From assembly GCF_016918785.1 (NCBI RefSeq), contig NZ_JAFFPT010000065.1:60811-124810 (forward strand): 64,000 nucleotides of DNA, read 5' to 3'. The notes beneath the pieces are model-generated. The model ran no database searches. It was not told the DNA's origin and saw only the letters and a list, made by a program, of their open reading frames with translations. Positions 36,309 to 63,988 of the stretch are shown here, in pieces. The stretch comes from Leptospira ainazelensis. GTDB lineage: Bacteria; Spirochaetota; Leptospiria; Leptospirales; Leptospiraceae. Made by a program: the position numbers and the translations under genes. How positions within the stretch are numbered: the first letter of the stretch is position 1; each line of letters starts with the position of its first letter.

Positions 36309-36830
36309 TTTCGAGTAGATCATCCAAGTTTTCGAATTTCAGCTCTTTGACTTCCACGGGAGCCGGAAGATCCGATAGTTTATTCAATCCAAAATGAATC
36401 AAGAATTCTTTCGTGGTTCCGTAAAGCGCCGGTCTTCCCGGGACTTCTTTGTTACCGATCGGTTTGATGAGTTTTTTGGAAATGAGAGAAGTTACCATAG
36501 CCCGAGAAGAAACTCCTCGGATCTCGTCGATCTCAGGAAGTGTGATCGGTTGTTTGTATGCGATGATGGCAAGTGTATCCAAACTGGATCGGGAAAGTTG
36601 TTCCCTTCTTTTTTCTTTGAAAATGTTTCCGAGGATTTCGGAAAAGTTTTCGTTGGTAACGAACTGATAGGCGCCGCCGATTTCTTTCAAAAGAAAACCG
36701 CCGTTTTTTTCGGAATAATCCAAAACGAGTTCGTCTAGGATTTCTCTCGCTTCCGTCTTTTCGATTCCCGCCGACTTGGCGACGCTCGCCAGCTTTAAAG
36801 GTTCACCGGAAACAAAAAGTAATGCTTCAA

Positions 36831-37616
<786 letters not shown>

Positions 37617-37630
37617 TCAAAGACGGTTCC

Positions 37631-39062
<1,432 letters not shown>

Positions 39063-39067
39063 TTGAA

Positions 39068-42300
<3,233 letters not shown>

Positions 42301-42301
<1 letters not shown>

Positions 42302-42795
42302 TAATTTGCCTCCTGTTCAAAGTTGATCAGGACGGATAGATTCAAATTGAGTATCAGAGTGTTGTCCGCCTGGCTGACAGATTCGATCAACGAACTGTAA
42401 TTGAGAGTCAGGTCGTCGGTCGCCTGACTGATCTTGTCTTGTTGGATCTTTACTACTTGTTTCACAGTATCTACGAGAATTCCCGCGCGTTTTTCTTCGT
42501 GGACGACGACGATGATTCGAGTTGAAGGAATGATTTCGCTGTAACCGATTCCGAAAACTTGTTTCAGATCTAATATCGGAATGATCTCTCCCCTAAGATT
42601 AATCACTCCCAAAATATAATCTTCCCCGTTGGGAATTCTTGTGATCGGAACCGGTTTTAAGATCTCGTGAATCTTCAAAATATCGATTCCGAAAATCTCT
42701 TGTTCCACGATGAACGTTAAATATTCTTTTTGAGACTCTGTGGTCTTTTCCGTTTCCAAGGATTCTAGGTATTGTCGGTTATCAAATGAGGCCAT
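42301..42795 (-). CDS. cheW: chemotaxis coupling protein CheW
   Basis: Links chemoreceptors to CheA. The 164-residue protein has the CheW SH3-like folds: YLTFIVEQEIFGIDI, IRGEIIPILDL-type segment (NLRGEIIPILDLKQVFG) and a later AGILVDTVKQVVKI. It is the first gene of the long minus-strand run that ends at hisG. A 150-bp gap with no gene lies upstream and probably carries the promoter. Confidence 0.96.
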
Positions 42796-42945
42796 GATTG
42801 TTTACCAGATGGTTCTCCATGCAAAATCCAGGATCAATATATAAAACAGAGTGCGATTTGTTTTTCAAGAAATTTCGAAACATGAAATCTCTAAATCTAA
42901 AAATTCTTCACCGTATTTGGAAATAGACAGTATTTTACCGCTTTT

Positions 42946-43476
42946 TCAGACGATTTGATAGATTTTTTTCTCCGTTATGACTCGGCCTACCCTTATGTCG
43001 TGCTTCTCTTTGTCAAAGTGCGCCGGAAAGAGTTCCTCGTATGTGAGTCCGATCAATTTACTCGGATTTATTTCGTAGAGGGTTCTGTCATAAAAGCCCG
43101 CGCCGCGTCCAAGGCGATATCCAAGATCATCATAACCTAAGGCAGGTACGACAATCAAATCAGCTTCGTGGAAATCCAATGTCTTTGTTCCTACGGGCTC
43201 CGAAATTCCGAAAGGTCCGGATTCCCAGGTTTCCGGTAATAGGAACTCCAACTTTTGTTCCATCATCTTTGGGAAATAAATTTCCTTTTCCGGAGTATTC
43301 CATCCAAGAACGATCGGATCCACTTTGACTTCCCATTTATCCGGAGAATACGCGATGATTTTCTTGGCATCGGCGCTCGCTTCTTTTAACATTCGAAGGA
43401 TTTCGCGATCTTTTTGTTCCCTATCTTCCAGAAGGGTAAGAAGTGTTCTGAGTGCGTTTCGGGATTGTAATTTCAA
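42946..43476 (-). CDS. fau: 5-formyltetrahydrofolate cyclo-ligase
   Basis: Converts 5-formyl-THF to 5,10-methenyl-THF with ATP. The 176-residue protein shows the family's phosphate-binding region GYRLGRGAGFYDR near residue 120, DLIVVPALGYD before it, and HDIRVGRVIT near the end. The N-terminus is basic with Arg/Lys positions used for ATP binding. It follows zapA by 43 bases. In many bacteria this pairing encloses a 6S RNA, but the gap here is too short for one. Confidence 0.9.
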   Translation of the reverse strand: MKLQSRNALRTLLTLLEDREQKDREILRMLKEASADAKKIIAYSPDKWEVKVDPIVLGWNTPEKEIYFPKMMEQKLEFLLPETWESGPFGISEPVGTKTLDFHEADLIVVPALGYDDLGYRLGRGAGFYDRTLYEINPSKLIGLTYEELFPAHFDKEKHDIRVGRVITEKKIYQIV

Positions 43477-43519
43477 AGGAGAATTTCTAAGGGATCTATT
43501 TTCTAAAAAAGAGGAAAAA

Positions 43520-43834
<315 letters not shown>

Positions 43835-43842
43835 CGACCAAC

Positions 43843-44523
<681 letters not shown>

Positions 44524-44556
44524 ACCTGATTCTCCTTAAAAAACGTTCTCTGAAAA

Positions 44557-44584
44557 CAGAAAAAGCCCTGTAAACTTACAGGGC
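44557..44584 (-). terminator. Rho-independent terminator after rplT
   Basis: GCCCTGTA pairs with TACAGGGC (44565-44584) over a four-base AACT loop. On the minus strand it is followed by TTTTTCTGTTTT. It lies 26 bases past the rplT stop and ends the infC-rpmI-rplT unit. Confidence 0.88.
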
Positions 44585-44610
44585 CGACGATTCTGGTCAA
44601 GCAGGATTGA

Positions 44611-44963
<353 letters not shown>

Positions 44964-44964
<1 letters not shown>

Positions 44965-45167
44965 TATCTTACTCCGTAAGGCATTAATCTGACGATTGAT
45001 TTCCAGTCAGAATTGTTGACCAGAGTCAAACCGCGAAGACGTCTTCTTCTTTTCGGTCCTTTTTTGGTCAAGATGTGACGGGTATTCATACTCTTGCGTT
45101 TGATTTTGTTGTTCTTTGTGAACTTGAAACGCTTTGCAGCGGCTCTGTTCGTCTTCAACTTTGGCAT
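44964..45167 (-). CDS. rpmI: 50S ribosomal protein L35
   Basis: A 67-residue basic protein with [15 protein letters not shown] and the [16 protein letters not shown] stretch, as in all L35. It lies 31 bases after infC and overlaps rplT by one base. Confidence 0.97.
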
Positions 45168-45198
45168 CTTCTCTACCTTTCGATCCTATTTCCGGAAA

Positions 45199-45755
<557 letters not shown>

Positions 45756-45977
45756 TTCCAAGATTTTATTCTTAGGCCTGTTTTCAAGCGATTTTTGACT
45801 CTATTTCGGGTGAATCGGCCTTTATTTCAAGCGGATTTTCCGAAAGCGCTCCTTCTGACTGCAATTCTCGGTTTCTCTTCAAAGAGTTCCGCCCAAAGCG
45901 ATTTTTTTGGAGATGGAAACGTTCGATTTTTAAGTTTCTCAAAGTTCCAAAGAACTTTCCCTTTACGATCAAGAAAG

Positions 45978-46065
45978 ATGGGAGTTCCCACAGACAAGTT
46001 TTTCGGAAGAATGATTCCGCAGATAAGGTCGGTTCACCGAACTTTAGGGACGTGTGAGTTCCTAC
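45978..46065. repeat. 14-bp GGAACTCC-core motif, two copies
   Basis: ATGGGAGTTCCCAC at 45978-45991 and GTGTGAGTTCCTAC at 46052-46065, in the same orientation. The second is identical to the copy at 46123-46136. Confidence 0.75.
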
Positions 46066-46121
46066 TTTTTGATTTGTGCAGAAGGAGAATCCAAAGAACC
46101 GGGAGACTTCGCTTCTGAAAA

Positions 46122-46184
46122 CGTGTGAGTTCCTACTTTTTTGAAGAAAATCCAAGGACTTTCGAAAAAGTAGGAACTCACACG
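46122..46184. repeat. perfect 20-bp inverted repeat after thrS
   Basis: 46122-46141 (CGTGTGAGTTCCTACTTTTT) and 46165-46184 are exact reverse complements, separated by 23 bp. Each arm is one 14-mer plus flanking bases. On the minus strand it begins 14 bases past the thrS stop, so it could fold in the thrS 3' end as a termination or processing signal. Confidence 0.9.
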
Positions 46185-46197
46185 CTTCTCGAAAACT

Positions 46198-48114
<1,917 letters not shown>

Positions 48115-48248
48115 TCTTTTATTTTCCAGGAACTAAATTGGGGTTTCCCCCTTTTCCATTCGCGAAAATCGGACATATTTTTCAACCGATTTGCATTTGT
48201 GGGGGAAAAACCTTGACTATGCCCGAACCCCTATCGACGCTGTATGAG

Positions 48249-49337
48249 ATGAAAGCGTTCTTAGTTCTCGATAATGGTACGGTCATCGAGGGAGAATCCT
48301 TCGGTTATGAAGCGGAATCCGTCGGAGAGGTTGTCTTCAACACATCCATGGCGGGCTACCAAGAGATCCTAACGGATCCTTCCTACTGCAATCAGATCAT
48401 CACTCTCACCTATCCGATGATCGGAAACTACGGAATCCATCCGGACAATATGGAGTCCTCCAAGATCCAGGCAAGCGGATTGATCGTAAAAGAATACGTG
48501 GATCGACCTTCAAATTTTAAATCTCAAAAAACTCTCTCTCAATTTTTAAAAGAATTTAAGATTCCCGGAATCCAAGGAATCGATACTCGGAAATTAACTC
48601 GTTTTATAAGAACCAACGGATCTCCGAACGGAGGGATTTTTATCGCTCCGGAATACTCTCCTTCCTTTTTAGAAAAGGTAAAATCCTTTCCCGGGATCAT
48701 CAACGCGGATCTGGCAAAGGTAGTAACAACACCCAGCAAATATATCTTTGGAACTCATACCGGAAAAAAATACAAACTCGCGGTTTATGACTACGGTGTA
48801 AAAACCAACATTCTTCGCCTACTCGACGCGACCGGATTTGCGGTTACGGTTTATCCGGCGCTTACAAAAGCGGAAGACATTATGAAGGAAGGAACTGACG
48901 CATTCTTTCTTTCCAACGGCCCCGGAGATCCCGCTCCTTTGGATTACGCGATTGAAGCGACGAAGAAGATCATGGAAAAGGGATATCCGCTTTTTGGAAT
49001 TTGTTTAGGGCATCAGATCATCGGGCTCTCTCTCGGAAAAAAAACGGAGAAGATGAAGTTCGGACACAGGGGCGGAAACCAACCCGTTCAGAGTTTATCC
49101 ACCGGAAAAGTGGAGATCACGTCGCAAAATCACGGTTTTGCGGTCATCGACGATCACAAGGTCGAAGAACCGATTTCGTTTATCAATCTGAACGACAACA
49201 CCGTGGAAGGAATTTTAAAATCGGGATATCCTTTACTTACCGTTCAGTATCATCCGGAAAGCGCACCGGGACCGAACGATTCCAGATATCTCTTTCAGAA
49301 ATTTTACGATCTCGTAGAAACTACAAAAAAAAGGTGA
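48249..49337 (+). CDS. carA: carbamoyl-phosphate synthase small subunit
   Basis: Glutamine amidotransferase subunit feeding ammonia to CarB for pyrimidine and arginine synthesis. From the ATG at 48249 it has 362 residues, the usual length. It has the N-terminal domain ([15 protein letters not shown]), the class I amidotransferase with catalytic Cys in [10 protein letters not shown], and His/Glu in YHPESAPGP. An in-frame ATG at 48219 would add ten residues. carB is not adjacent. A 62-residue gene follows after five bases. Confidence 0.95.
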   Translation: MKAFLVLDNGTVIEGESFGYEAESVGEVVFNTSMAGYQEILTDPSYCNQIITLTYPMIGNYGIHPDNMESSKIQASGLIVKEYVDRPSNFKSQKTLSQFLKEFKIPGIQGIDTRKLTRFIRTNGSPNGGIFIAPEYSPSFLEKVKSFPGIINADLAKVVTTPSKYIFGTHTGKKYKLAVYDYGVKTNILRLLDATGFAVTVYPALTKAEDIMKEGTDAFFLSNGPGDPAPLDYAIEATKKIMEKGYPLFGICLGHQIIGLSLGKKTEKMKFGHRGGNQPVQSLSTGKVEITSQNHGFAVIDDHKVEEPISFINLNDNTVEGILKSGYPLLTVQYHPESAPGPNDSRYLFQKFYDLVETTKKR

Positions 49338-49342
49338 ATGAC

Positions 49343-49531
49343 ATGGCAGAATTTCCGCAACTCCCCGATCGTGTATTAGGACTTCCCGTGGGAAAAGATT
49401 TTTCAGTAGAAGCGTTGGTAAAAGACGTATGGAATCCGGAAACGGACGACCTCTTCCCGCCAAAAAACTTTCTCGGACTTGGCTATGGCGTGAACTTTTA
49501 CGCGATCGCAAGAAAAACCGGAATTCTCTAA
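49343..49531 (+). CDS. small conserved protein, DUF5808-like
   Basis: A 62-residue protein with a good AAAGGTG site before the ATG at 49343. It reads MAEFPQLPDRV, then WNPETDDLFPPKNFLGLG and YGVNFYAIARK. The WNPxxxxLFxPKxxxGxGxxxNF pattern is like DUF5808, which I recall from bacterial membrane-linked proteins, but no membrane helix is present. Five bases separate it from carA, so it is probably co-transcribed. Function unknown. Confidence 0.65.
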   Translation: MAEFPQLPDRVLGLPVGKDFSVEALVKDVWNPETDDLFPPKNFLGLGYGVNFYAIARKTGIL

Positions 49532-49950
49532 GACCCGCCGCTCGTTCTAACGATCACAAAACGTAATTTTTAGAACGAGTTCCTTTACTTCCTTCCTCGA
49601 TAAAAAAACTCAAGAAAATAAATTTTAGAAAATTAGAATATTCTAAAATTCTCCGTTATAAAAAAAATTTGGGGCGATCCGCTCGGGAATTTTATTTCAA
49701 AAAAGCGAGCGGCCGCGCTTTCCGCTTCAATTCCCGCCAAAAGGCACTTAGAATCGGACAATTTCCGACGTTCACTTCAGTTCCTCCGTAAGAACGGTCG
49801 GGAATTTCCGCTTCAATCGCTATCGCGGGGAATCTGCGAATCTGAGAGGAACAGCCGTTTTCTCGAGCAAGACATCGTTCTGCAAAAACAAACCAAATAT
49901 CAAGTTATAACCTAAAAAGAAAAAAACAAAGAACGCAATATACTTCAAAA
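49532..49950. other. gene-free gap upstream of the ankyrin gene
   Basis: Contains the hairpin at 49541-49579, a short self-complementary AT stretch near 49630 (TTAGAATATTCTAA), and a GC-rich part (49675-49860) in which TTTCCGCTTCAAT occurs twice (near 49720 and 49808). No 14-mer motif and no credible frame is seen. Confidence 0.6.
49541..49579 (+). terminator. putative terminator hairpin after carA unit
   Basis: CTCGTTCTA and TAGAACGAG form a 9-bp inverted repeat with a 21-base loop, ten bases after the stop at 49531. The following TTCCTTTACTT is only moderately T-rich, so termination is possible but weak. Confidence 0.5.
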
Positions 49951-51216
49951 ATGATGAAATCAAGAAACCACTTTCCCAAGGATATCCAAGCAATCGGATA
50001 CGATGAAATCGAAAATTCTTTAGGACCTGAATTTTCCATCCTAACGAGCCGGTGTAAAAGAGAATACGGCCAATTTGCTAAATGTTTGGAAACTCAAAAC
50101 CTAAATAAGGCCAAATCCATCTGGACTGATGTTTTTCTTACGCGAAAGGATGATTTTATCAAAATTTTACGATCCGGAAAAAAGCATACGGAAGCAAAAG
50201 AATTCGCCGCGAGTTCGTTTTTATTAGCGGCGTTAGTAAAAGATAAGGAAATCGCGGATCGGATGGAGTCGATTCTTGAAAATTACGATTGCGAAGACTC
50301 GGATATACCGTTTCAGAAAGCGAGATATTACGCGGTCACCGATCAAAAAGAGGAAATGTTGGAATCGATTCGAGATTGTTTGATCATGGGTTCTTCCAAA
50401 AGCCTTTTTTTGGAGGACGAATATTTTCAGGTTTATTTCGAAGATTCCGATTTCACTTCAATTCTCGACCGATATCACGAAATCGATACATTGATCCAAA
50501 ACGCAATCGAGACCTTGGATTTTACAACTTTTGAAAACATACTTACCATCGTTCCTTCTTTTTTAACCCTCCAAATTTTAACTCCCAAAGGTTCCGCCGC
50601 CTATTTACCGGAGGCAGCGGCTTGGCATTTGTACACGAGAGAAGATTTGGAAACGATCGAGCTCATGCGCAAAATCATTCAAAAAACGCCGAACCCCGTC
50701 TTAGGGGAATGTCTTGTAAGATTGGCCTCCGAAAACGAATATATAGAACCGTTTCGTTTTTTGTTGGAATGTGGAGCCGATCCCAATACCAAAAACTGGG
50801 AAGGATATACCGCCTTAGGAAGAGCAAAGGGAAACGGTTGCGGAAAAACCGTGGCCTACTTAATGGAAAAGAAGGAGCATCCTTCTCTTCCGAAAAAACT
50901 CGTTACAGCGATCGAAGCGGGCATTCAAAAATTCTCTCTCGAACACGCAGACAAAACCGTAGCCGTTTTTGCCGTTGAAGACGGCGTCTTATCCTTTGCG
51001 ATCGAAGGTGAAAATTTAGATCAATCCGGTTCTTGGAAATACCAAGGCTATTATGAAATTCCGGAGGAATCTTTCGATCGTGACGCTTATGAGAATGGTG
51101 ATATAAGTCCGGATGTATTCAGAGAAATGTTAGAAGACCTGAATCGACGTGGAGTTTTTGAGACTCTGAACAGAAGCGGAAATTTTAAGTATCTGTTTTT
51201 AGAGCACGTATATTAA
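49951..51216 (+). CDS. ankyrin-repeat protein with C-terminal DUF4303-like domain
   Basis: The 421-residue soluble protein has an N-terminal helical region (1-210), then ankyrin-like repeats (about 245-310: LVRLASENEYIEPFRFLLE, GADPNTKNWEGYTALGRAK). It ends in a domain aligning with the DUF4303-like paralogues: a helix AGIQKFSLEH, strand TVAVFAVEDGVLSFAI, SWKYQGYY and a C-terminal FKYLFLEHVY like FKVIRVEHNY. The fusion is unusual. Function unknown; ankyrin repeats suggest protein binding. There is no SD close to the ATG at 49951, so the start is moderately certain. Confidence 0.75.
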   Translation: MMKSRNHFPKDIQAIGYDEIENSLGPEFSILTSRCKREYGQFAKCLETQNLNKAKSIWTDVFLTRKDDFIKILRSGKKHTEAKEFAASSFLLAALVKDKEIADRMESILENYDCEDSDIPFQKARYYAVTDQKEEMLESIRDCLIMGSSKSLFLEDEYFQVYFEDSDFTSILDRYHEIDTLIQNAIETLDFTTFENILTIVPSFLTLQILTPKGSAAYLPEAAAWHLYTREDLETIELMRKIIQKTPNPVLGECLVRLASENEYIEPFRFLLECGADPNTKNWEGYTALGRAKGNGCGKTVAYLMEKKEHPSLPKKLVTAIEAGIQKFSLEHADKTVAVFAVEDGVLSFAIEGENLDQSGSWKYQGYYEIPEESFDRDAYENGDISPDVFREMLEDLNRRGVFETLNRSGNFKYLFLEHVY

Positions 51217-51452
51217 AAACTTGTATCAACCTCAAAATGTAGGAACCACAATAAGAATCTAACTGCAATCAGCCTATTAGAAAGTTCGTAAACCGCTAAC
51301 GGAAAGTGATCGGTGGGATCTCCAGCGTTTTTATTACTATCTTTCAAAAAATCGTAAATGGATTTTCAAATCGGCCTTGGGAGAAATGCTAAATGTTTCC
51401 GACTCAATTGAAATTCCGAAACCGGCTCCGTTTAAAGGATTAAATCAAAACA

Positions 51453-53000
51453 ATGAAAGAAAATCATAATATACTGAATCTCCCTCGGGATCTCGTAGAA
51501 GATTTATCATTTGGAAGAAGGATTGAAACCGATTCCCAAGGTTGGTTTGATCTCGCGTCCGTCGAGGGAATTCATCTTAGCTCGGTAAAGATCGGCCCCT
51601 TTCAAAAAGAAGAAGATGGTCAATATTACACGAACTCTGCTGGACTGATCAAAAATTCCGAGGCCTATGGCGAAGATCCCGAGATACTCGTTTGGCTTCC
51701 CCGTTTGCAAATCTACGGAACCTGGGACTCCAGTCATGATGAACTTCATATTTTTCCAAACCAAACCTGGACGAGTATGAAATCGGATTTAGTTCCCTTT
51801 ATCGAAGCGCAATGGGGAAGTTATGAAGGGAAAAATAAAATTGAATCTTTAACGATGGAGGATCCGAACGAATATTCTGGGGCCTTCGATTTTATTCCTT
51901 ACAACCTGGACGAAAAGGCGGAAAAAATTTCCGACGAAGAACTTTCAGAATTTCTCAATCAACAAGAAACCGCAATCCTTCGTCACCCGAATGCTTCCAC
52001 TCTGGACGATGCCTATTTCGCATTAGCAAACGTATATTTTCGAATGGGTAAAATAGATCCGGGTCGGGAAGAGTTCTGGAAAGAAAAATGTCTACGGATT
52101 CTAAATTATTATCCCGAAGACGCGTTTTATCACGAAAGGAAGGGCGCGGAAATTTGTGCGTGGGTTTCAGCGGATTTCGGATTTAAAACATTTAAGAATC
52201 TCCTAGAAAAAGACCGAAAATTACCCGAATATGCAGGCGGTGCAGATTTGATTTCCGCAATTCTACTCTATCATCCGGACCGTTGGGAAGGTATTTTAGA
52301 AATTTCTAAAATTCAAAAATATACGATCGGGGCACTACGCTCCATCGAAACCGCAAAGAATTGGGCTCTTACCGTGACCGACGATCCGCTCGCCTCAAAA
52401 CTCAAAAAGAATCGAAATGCGATGGAAACGATATCTAAACTGATTGTGATAATTCACGAATTTGTCCTTTCGTCACCCGATGGAATTTTCTCCGGACAAG
52501 ATATCCATAAGATACGACATCAAAAGATCATCGATCGCCTCGCTCAGGGTTGGGAACACATAAAGAAAAAGGAATATTCGAAAGTCGAAGAACTGCTCGT
52601 TTCGATATTCTCGGATTATCCGGAAGACGCAGAAGCCCTTTTTTTGGATGCCAGACTCATTTGGTTAAAATATGGATCTCCGGAAGAGGGAATAAAACGC
52701 GCGGAAAAAAATCTACTCAAGGCCGCCCCAGGCGATCACACAGGCAGAAGCAGACTTCACAACCTGATCGGATGCGCGTTAGACGAAATAAAAAGACCGG
52801 AAGAAGCGATCCAATCCTTTCAAAAAGCGGAAAAGTTATCACCGCAGGAGTCCGTTTATCCTGCAAACCTCGCGAAAATTTTTTGGAAATTAGGAGACAA
52901 AAGATCCGCCAAGCGATATGCCCAAAAGGCAAAAAGTCTGGGAAACAGATCTGAAATCGTCGAAACGATTTTTCGGGAAACGGTAAAAAGAAAACCATAA
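51453..53000 (+). CDS. TPR-repeat protein of unknown function
   Basis: The 515-residue protein is soluble, with no signal peptide. The first 180 residues form a beta-rich domain (DELHIFPNQTWTSMKSDL), followed by a helical region and, at about 375-500, clear tetratricopeptide repeats (FLDARLIWLKYGSPEEGIKR, IGCALDEIKRPEEAIQSFQK, NLAKIFWKLGDKRSAKRYAQ). It is 237 bases after the ankyrin gene with no motif copy in the gap except a half-site near 51239. Both are on the plus strand and may form one accessory unit. Family not known. Confidence 0.75.
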   Translation: MKENHNILNLPRDLVEDLSFGRRIETDSQGWFDLASVEGIHLSSVKIGPFQKEEDGQYYTNSAGLIKNSEAYGEDPEILVWLPRLQIYGTWDSSHDELHIFPNQTWTSMKSDLVPFIEAQWGSYEGKNKIESLTMEDPNEYSGAFDFIPYNLDEKAEKISDEELSEFLNQQETAILRHPNASTLDDAYFALANVYFRMGKIDPGREEFWKEKCLRILNYYPEDAFYHERKGAEICAWVSADFGFKTFKNLLEKDRKLPEYAGGADLISAILLYHPDRWEGILEISKIQKYTIGALRSIETAKNWALTVTDDPLASKLKKNRNAMETISKLIVIIHEFVLSSPDGIFSGQDIHKIRHQKIIDRLAQGWEHIKKKEYSKVEELLVSIFSDYPEDAEALFLDARLIWLKYGSPEEGIKRAEKNLLKAAPGDHTGRSRLHNLIGCALDEIKRPEEAIQSFQKAEKLSPQESVYPANLAKIFWKLGDKRSAKRYAQKAKSLGNRSEIVETIFRETVKRKP

Positions 53001-53084
53001 AAAACGAAAAAATACAAACTTGGTCCAAACGATTTGAAACAATAAAAGAATCGAATCTCTTATTGTGCGTAGGGTTTCCATCAA

Positions 53085-53573
53085 TCACAAGGACGAAAAA
53101 CGGATCTCATTTTTTTCTTGCGAATTGGAAAGTTTCATTTTTAGAATCGGATAGTTTTTTCCTTCCCCGTCCAATTCTGTCCGATCATAGGTTCTAAATC
53201 CGAACTTTGAATAAAATCGAACCGCGTTCAAATTCTGTTCGTTCACTTCTACTTCAGTGACTGCCAATTCTTCTATCGCAAATTCGATGAGAGATTTTCC
53301 GATTCCCTTACCGATATATTTCGGTTCTAAAAAGAGCATCTCGATCTTGTTTTCGGAAACTCCGATAAAGCCGCTCAAACTTTGATCTTCTTGAAAACAG
53401 CAATGGACTCGGAACGAAGAAAAATCGATATTTTTGACCAATGATTTGAAATATTCTATATCTTCCAGGGAAACAAAATCGTGAGTTGCGCGAACCGAAC
53501 GTTCCCAGAGCAAGATCATCGGCTCTCGAAATTTCTCCTCGTAAGGTTTTATTTTTATTTCTAACTGGTTCAT
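53085..53573 (-). CDS. GNAT-family N-acetyltransferase
   Basis: A 162-residue acetyltransferase starting at the ATG at 53571-53573 (MNQLEIKIK); a TTG at 53612 would add 13 residues. The acetyl-CoA motif is MLFLEPKYIGKGIGKSLIEF (Gly-rich P-loop), followed by VNEQNLNAVRFYSKFGF, the usual C-terminal strand. The substrate is unknown. It is convergent with the TPR gene and stands alone. Confidence 0.88.
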   Translation of the reverse strand: MNQLEIKIKPYEEKFREPMILLWERSVRATHDFVSLEDIEYFKSLVKNIDFSSFRVHCCFQEDQSLSGFIGVSENKIEMLFLEPKYIGKGIGKSLIEFAIEELAVTEVEVNEQNLNAVRFYSKFGFRTYDRTELDGEGKNYPILKMKLSNSQEKNEIRFSSL

Positions 53574-53737
53574 CTTTACCGGATCCGTTTCGTTTTTCTT
53601 GGAAGGATCCAATGAAGTGAATCTCCATGATAAGATTCGTAATATTTAAAAAGAAGTTACGGAAAAAGAATAAAACTCATATTTGTTTTAAAATTCATTC
53701 CGTCGAGGTTATGAGTCGAATTTTCCGATAGAGAGCA

Positions 53738-53811
53738 GTAAGAGTTCCTACTTTTTGTTGGAAAGAATTAGGATTTTGCAGGTACAAAGTCTCGAAGGTA
53801 GGAACTCTTAC
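53738..53811. repeat. 14-bp motif pair in inverted orientation
   Basis: 53738-53751 (GTAAGAGTTCCTAC) and 53798-53811 (GTAGGAACTCTTAC) are exact reverse complements, 46 bp apart, and could fold into a large hairpin. Confidence 0.85.
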
Positions 53812-53934
53812 AAAAGATCCGATGAAAAAAGCGTGCCTATCCAAATCCATTTTCAACCAGTGAACAAGAATTACAGACCCTACGAAAGCGCGCCTTTTCC
53901 GGAACTACGACAAAACTACGTTTACCGTTAAAAC

Positions 53935-53968
53935 AAAAAAGCCCAAGATTTTTCTCTCGGGCTTTTTC
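53935..53968 (-). terminator. terminator after sucA
   Basis: AAAAAGCCC pairs with GGGCTTTTT with a partly paired AAGA/TCTC interior. On the minus strand the stem is followed by a T-run. It lies about 40 bases past the sucA stop. The A-run on the other side means it could also work in the plus direction. Confidence 0.85.
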
Positions 53969-54006
53969 AAAGAATCGCAAAATTCTTCTTTTGATTCTAT
54001 TCTTTC

Positions 54007-56778
<2,772 letters not shown>

Positions 56779-56800
56779 TCTTGAAACCTGCCTAATCGAT

Positions 56801-59456
<2,656 letters not shown>

Positions 59457-59522
59457 GTATGATTCCTTTTGGGAGGCTTAGGATGCTCTATAAGGCCGGC
59501 CTCGGTTTCAATCCTTATAAAC

Positions 59523-59555
<33 letters not shown>

Positions 59556-59558
59556 GAA

Positions 59559-62953
<3,395 letters not shown>

Positions 62954-63059
62954 CTTGAACCCAGGATTTCGATCTCGTACATTCTGTCAAAGAGAAGAGA
63001 GGAAAGAAAACTCGTTTTACGGTTGTCTCCCGAATTCTAAGGAGAAATCATGTTCCCCT

Positions 63060-63878
63060 ATGACTGGAATCTACAATCGGATCGGACCGGAGCTGACTCC
63101 CGTAGTTCGAATTCTTTTGATCTTAAACGGGAGCATTTTTGCGATCCAACTCCTCCTTTCTTGGACGGTCGGAGATTATCTCACTCTCTATTTCGGATTA
63201 ACGCCGGATCTGATCACCCATCGATATTTTGTCTGGCAATTCATTACTTACGCATTCTTACATTCGGTTCAGAATTTTTTTCATATTCTGTTTAACATGT
63301 TTTCTCTCTGGATGTTCGGCTCCATTTTGGAAAGCCACTGGGGTGGAAAAAACTTTCTTAAATTTTATCTTTTTTCCTGTTTTATGGGAGGATTTTTTCC
63401 TTGGACCTTGCATCTCTTGGGTTGGAACCAAGGAACGATCATCGGCGCTTCGGGAGGGATCTACGGTCTTCTGGTCGCGTTTGCCTTGATCTGGCCGAAT
63501 CAAGAATTGTTGTTTATGGGTTTTTTTCCGTTGAAGGCGAAGTTTATGGTAATCATTTTGATGTTGATCATCGCCTTTTCCGGTCCCGGAGGAAACATCG
63601 CACACATGGCTCACGCGGGCGGCGCGATCGGCGGAGCCCTTTATTTCTTTTATTATAATAAACTTAAGTCTAAAATTCCGATTTCGTTTTCTTTGAGCCG
63701 TTATCTTCAAAAAAGAAAGATGAAAAAATGGCAAGAAGAGATGAATCGTAAGATTCACGTTCGAGAGGAAGTCGATCTTCTTTTGGATAAAATTTCCAAG
63801 ACCGGGATGGACTCGCTTTCGAGAAAGGAAAAGAAATTCTTAAAGGACGCTTCGAGTCAGTATTATTCGGAAGAATGA
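63060..63878 (+). CDS. rhomboid-family intramembrane serine protease
   Basis: A 272-residue protein with six to seven hydrophobic helices. Catalytic residues are Ser131 in IGASGGIYG and His185 in HMAHAGG, and the first catalytic-site region is HILFNMFSLW (Asn79). A charged, lysine-rich C-terminal tail (from about 210) is cytoplasmic. I chose the ATG at 63060 (MTGIYNRIG); the strong AAGGAG nearby is better spaced to an out-of-frame ATG at 63050, so the start is uncertain. Substrates unknown. Confidence 0.88.
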   Translation: MTGIYNRIGPELTPVVRILLILNGSIFAIQLLLSWTVGDYLTLYFGLTPDLITHRYFVWQFITYAFLHSVQNFFHILFNMFSLWMFGSILESHWGGKNFLKFYLFSCFMGGFFPWTLHLLGWNQGTIIGASGGIYGLLVAFALIWPNQELLFMGFFPLKAKFMVIILMLIIAFSGPGGNIAHMAHAGGAIGGALYFFYYNKLKSKIPISFSLSRYLQKRKMKKWQEEMNRKIHVREEVDLLLDKISKTGMDSLSRKEKKFLKDASSQYYSEE

Positions 63879-63988
63879 TCGTTTCGTGATACGGAGCGCT
63901 ACGACTCAGAGTTCTTTTTTTTGAAGAATTCTTCGAAGTGAAAGTTTGTCTGAGCAAGTGTGTGAGTCGTTTTGTGATCCGGACAAAA

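Larger units (their letters stand above)
53574..54006. other. gene-free gap with motif pair and sucA terminator
   Basis: It holds GTAAGAGTTCCTAC (53738) and its exact reverse complement (53798), a weak GGAACTACGAC half (53898-53911), and the sucA terminator at its right end. No credible frame. Confidence 0.65.

Noticed and set aside
43238..43252. TAGGAACTCCAAC inside fau
   Set aside because: Partial match within coding sequence for KLEFLLPE; not counted as a motif copy.
43477..43519. Possible 6S RNA between zapA and fau
   Set aside because: The gap is 43 bp, far too short for 6S RNA.
49001..49342. Long frame upstream of the 62-residue gene
   Set aside because: It is a second frame inside carA; only the part from 49343 has a ribosome site and family-like sequence.
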